Positions 61,616 through 64,000 of a DNA stretch of 64,000 bases are shown here, piece after piece (positions within the stretch are counted from its first letter, which is position 1; each line of letters begins with the position of its first letter). The stretch comes from Gordonia sp. UBA5067. Lineage in GTDB: Bacteria; Actinomycetota; Actinomycetes; Mycobacteriales; Mycobacteriaceae. A model generated the notes under the pieces. That model did no database searches and was not told the DNA's origin. It worked only from the letters and a program-made list of their open reading frames with translations. The stretch lies in contig NZ_DIAX01000085.1 of the NCBI RefSeq assembly GCF_002414845.1, forward strand, positions 1,350 to 65,349, written 5' to 3'. Position numbers and translations under genes: made by a program.

Positions 61616-63261
61616 GCACCGACTTTTACGCCGCGACGATGGTCGCACCCAGCATCGACTACCGGGCCTTGTCGCCCATGCTCGTCGTCTTCGGCACTGC
61701 GGTACTCGCCGTCCTCGTCGACGCATTTCTTCCCCGGCACTGGCGTTCGCGTACCCAACTGGTCCTGTCCGTGGCCGGGCTGACCGCGGCGCTCGGCTGC
61801 GTCATCGCGCTGGCCGTCGGCGGCACGAAACGGACGACGATGAGTGGTGCGGTGGTCCTCGACGGTCCGGCACTGTTCGCCCAGGGCGCGATCGTGGCCG
61901 TCGCGATCCTCACCGTGCTGGTGTGCAGCGAGCGGCGGCTCGACACCGTTTGGGCGCCGGTCGCCGTGTCGTCGGCCGTCCCGGCCGCCGGCGGCTCCGA
62001 CGCCGACCTAGTCGCCGATCCGTTCACCCCGGCCGCCGCGACCGTGCCCGGATCGGAGGGCGAACTGGCCGCTGGGCGCGCCGGTTCACTCACGACCGAG
62101 GTGTTCGCGCTGACGCTGTTCGCGACCGGCGGCATGATGCTGTTCGGCGCCGCCGGCGACCTCTTGACAATGTTCATCGCCCTGGAGGTCTTCTCGCTGC
62201 CGCTTTACGTCCTGTGCGCGCTGGCTCGCCGCCGGCGGCTGCTCTCGCAGGAGGCGGCCCTGAAGTACTTTCTGCTCGGGGCGTTCGCCTCGGCCTTCTT
62301 CCTCTTCGGCGCGTCCTTCGTCTACGGCGCCACCGGTACGCTGTCGCTGTCGGCCGCCGGCACGACGATCGCCGGTTCTGCCGATGTCACCCTCGCACTC
62401 ATCGGACTGGCGCTGCTGGCCGTCGGACTGCTGTTCAAGGTCGGCGCCGTGCCGTTCGGTTCGTGGGTGCCCGACGTCTATCAAGGTGCGCCGACACCGA
62501 TCACCGCGTTCATGGCCTCGGCCACGAAGATTGCGGCCTTCGTCGCGCTCGCGCGCGTCTTCACCGTGATGTTCGGGTCGCTGGCCGACCAGTGGCGACC
62601 CGCGCTGTGGGTGGTGGCGATCGCCACCATGATCGTCGCGACGATCATGGCGGTGACCCAGGACGACATCAAGCGCATGTTCGCGTACTCGTCGATGGTG
62701 CACGCGGGCTTCATCCTGGTCGGGGTGATCGCGCTCAGCGCCGCCGGATTGTCCGCCGTGCTGTTCTACCTGGCGACCTATGCCTTCTCGGCATTCGGCG
62801 GCTTCGCGCTGCTGTCGGTGGTGCGGGACGCCGCCGGTCGTGAGGCAACCGACTTCGCCTCGTGGGCCGGGATCGGCCGGCGCCGACCGCTCGTCGGGGC
62901 ATTGTTCGCCCTCTTCCTGCTTGCCTTCGCCGGCATCCCGTTGACAACGGGATTCGTTGCCAAGTTCGTGGTATTCGCCGCGGCCGGCGCATCCGGGGCA
63001 TGGGCGCTGGTCATCGTCGGCGTGCTCGCGAGTGCCGTCGCCGCCTACTTTTATCTGCGCGTGATCGTCGCGATGTTCTTCACCGACGCCGCGCCGGGGG
63101 ACACGGCCGCGGGTCAACCCGGGCAGTCCGTCGACGTGCGCCAACCAAGCCTGGCGACGACGCTGCCGATCGCCGTGTGTGCTGTGATCACGCTGGGTTT
63201 CGGCATTGCACCGCAGTGGTTGTTGAACCTGACCGATGCCGCGGTGCCGTTCCTCCGCTAG
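61612..63261 (+). CDS. nuoN: NADH-quinone oxidoreductase subunit N
   Basis: 549 residues from the GTG at 61612; the frame further upstream is a shadow of nuoM. About fourteen helices: MFIALEVFSLPLYVLCA (Glu in the proton path), FKVGAVPFGSWVPDVYQGAPTP and AYSSMVHAGFILVG. Between helices 3 and 4 there is an insert of about 45 residues, rich in Ala/Pro/Asp, that E. coli NuoN lacks. Last gene of the nuo operon. Confidence 0.97.
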   Translation: MSTDFYAATMVAPSIDYRALSPMLVVFGTAVLAVLVDAFLPRHWRSRTQLVLSVAGLTAALGCVIALAVGGTKRTTMSGAVVLDGPALFAQGAIVAVAILTVLVCSERRLDTVWAPVAVSSAVPAAGGSDADLVADPFTPAAATVPGSEGELAAGRAGSLTTEVFALTLFATGGMMLFGAAGDLLTMFIALEVFSLPLYVLCALARRRRLLSQEAALKYFLLGAFASAFFLFGASFVYGATGTLSLSAAGTTIAGSADVTLALIGLALLAVGLLFKVGAVPFGSWVPDVYQGAPTPITAFMASATKIAAFVALARVFTVMFGSLADQWRPALWVVAIATMIVATIMAVTQDDIKRMFAYSSMVHAGFILVGVIALSAAGLSAVLFYLATYAFSAFGGFALLSVVRDAAGREATDFASWAGIGRRRPLVGALFALFLLAFAGIPLTTGFVAKFVVFAAAGASGAWALVIVGVLASAVAAYFYLRVIVAMFFTDAAPGDTAAGQPGQSVDVRQPSLATTLPIAVCAVITLGFGIAPQWLLNLTDAAVPFLR

Positions 63262-63291
63262 TTCACCGTCCTGTTGACCGTGCCCAGGATT

Positions 63292-63324
63292 CCGTCGACC
63301 GTGGCCCTTGGTCGCAGTCGACGG
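63292..63324 (+). terminator. Inverted repeat after the nuo operon
   Basis: CCGTCGAC (63292-63299) and GTCGACGG (63317-63324) form an 8-bp stem with a 17-base loop about 30 bases past nuoN. No T-tract, so terminator function is uncertain. Confidence 0.4.
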
Positions 63325-63348
63325 ATGCCGAGCTGCGCCTACGCCGCC

Positions 63349-63354
63349 TAAGGT
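63349..63354 (+). promoter_or_regulatory. -10 element for leaderless alcohol dehydrogenase transcript
   Basis: TAAGGT is followed by seven bases and ATG at 63362. Confidence 0.55.
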
Positions 63355-63361
63355 GGAACAC

Positions 63362-64000
63362 ATGCGCGGAACGATCCTGTATGCCCCCGGGGACATTCGA
63401 TCCGAAATCCTGCCCGACCCGACGATCGTCGAACCGACCGACGCAATCATCGAAACATCGGCCACCTGTGTGTGCGGCTCCGACCTCTGGCCGTACCGCG
63501 GAATTAACACGTTCGACGAGCCCTGGGCAATCGGACACGAGTATGTCGGCGTCGTCCGCGAGGTCGGCACCGCGGTCACCACGGTCCGGCCCGGCCAGTT
63601 CGTCATCGGCTCCTTCATCGCGTCGGACAACACGTGTCCACACTGCCGTGCCGGCTACCAGTCGGGCTGTGCGCAGCTCGCGCCCGTGCTCGGCTGCCAA
63701 GCCGAGGCGATCCGGGTTCCGTTGGCTGACGGAACGCTGGTCCCGACGCCCGATACACCGTCCGACGAGATGCTTCCCGATTTGCTGGCACTCTCGGACG
63801 TGATGGGCACCGGGTGGTACGCGGCCCGCGCGGCCGGGGTCGCGCCCGGCCACACGACGGTCGTTGTCGGCGACGGCGCCGTCGGCCTGTCGGCGGTCCT
63901 CGCCGCCAAAGAACTCGGCGCCGAACGGATCATCGCGTTGTCTCGGCATGCGGACCGCCAGGTTTTGGCACGCGAGTTCGGCGCCACCGATGTGGTCCCC
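63362..64000 (+). CDS. Zinc-dependent alcohol dehydrogenase family protein (3' end outside window)
   Basis: 213 codons are visible before the window ends; a full protein would be about 340 residues. It begins MRGTILYAPGDIRSEILPDP. Catalytic zinc ligands are in CVCGSDLWPYRG (Cys) and IGHEYVGVV (His, Glu). The structural zinc lobe is present but has DNTCPHCRAGYQSGC, so one of the usual four Cys is absent or shifted. The nucleotide-binding start VVGDGAVGLSAVLAAKELGAERII follows. This layout fits the medium-chain dehydrogenase group acting on alcohols, sorbitol or formaldehyde-type substrates with NAD(P). The start is fixed by TAAGGT seven bases upstream. Confidence 0.9.
   Translation, partial: MRGTILYAPGDIRSEILPDPTIVEPTDAIIETSATCVCGSDLWPYRGINTFDEPWAIGHEYVGVVREVGTAVTTVRPGQFVIGSFIASDNTCPHCRAGYQSGCAQLAPVLGCQAEAIRVPLADGTLVPTPDTPSDEMLPDLLALSDVMGTGWYAARAAGVAPGHTTVVVGDGAVGLSAVLAAKELGAERIIALSRHADRQVLAREFGATDVVP

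Noticed and set aside
62086..63633. 515-codon open frame antisense to nuoN and into the dehydrogenase gene
   Set aside because: Very rich in Arg/Glu/Gln/His with no motif; a shadow of nuoN.

Overview
The window is high-GC actinobacterial DNA. Both strands are densely coded, GTG starts are common, and translation is often coupled through ATGA/GTGA overlaps. Gene content and order follow the Mycobacterium tuberculosis Rv3708c-Rv3731 neighbourhood: asd, ask, leuA, murT/gatD, recR, ybaB, SRPBCC protein, tuberculostearate gene pair, dnaX, aspartate aminotransferase, ffs, tRNA-Ser, then LigD-type polymerase and LigC. This points to a mycolic-acid actinobacterium (Mycobacteriales). A Gordonia- or Williamsia-like genus is my guess, because a tgt/gluQ queuosine pair is present, but genus cannot be fixed from the sequence alone. 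I see no transposase, integrase, phage gene or CRISPR array.

Layout. 1-8.7 kb: 5' half of a tRNA-Pro, envelope proteins of unknown role, Ohr, a membrane protein-PCu(A)C-DyP peroxidase group, a secreted beta-propeller-like protein and a secreted lipase. 8.5-17.2 kb: asd/ask (aspartate family amino acids), a PIG-V-like mannosyltransferase, a DHA2 exporter, two tandem Rv0203-type hemophore-like proteins, and leuA behind a leader peptide with three Leu codons. 17.2-25.9 kb: sugar porter, esterase, murT-gatD (lipid II amidation), P-loop kinase-recR-ybaB, an Imm10-like protein beside a VKOR, an RluA-type pseudouridine synthase and an SRPBCC protein. 26-33.6 kb: the 10-methylstearate pair, dnaX with an expandable Pro/Glu repeat, a GT87 mannosyltransferase, aspartate aminotransferase and the 4.5S SRP RNA. 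33.7-35.8 kb: tRNA-Ser(GGA), then four small secreted two-cysteine paralogues. 35.8-46 kb: F420-type oxidoreductase, LigD polymerase plus LigC, gluQ/tgt, a lipoprotein, a membrane alpha/beta hydrolase, and divergent murF/ddl. 46-47.8 kb: a monooxygenase and a degenerate receiver-domain protein lying between two opposed arrays of an 11-bp core repeated every 22 bp. 47.8-63.3 kb: a complete nuoA-N operon (complex I) in which nuoE and nuoF form one reading frame. The window ends inside a zinc alcohol dehydrogenase.

The items most worth a second look are the four-gene secreted family, the NuoEF fusion, the 22-bp-phased opposed repeats, loss of zinc-ligand cysteines in both Tgt and MurT, and the leu leader. 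A recurrent TANNNT-N6-8-ATG/GTG arrangement implies leaderless transcription for about twenty genes, and I used it to choose starts.
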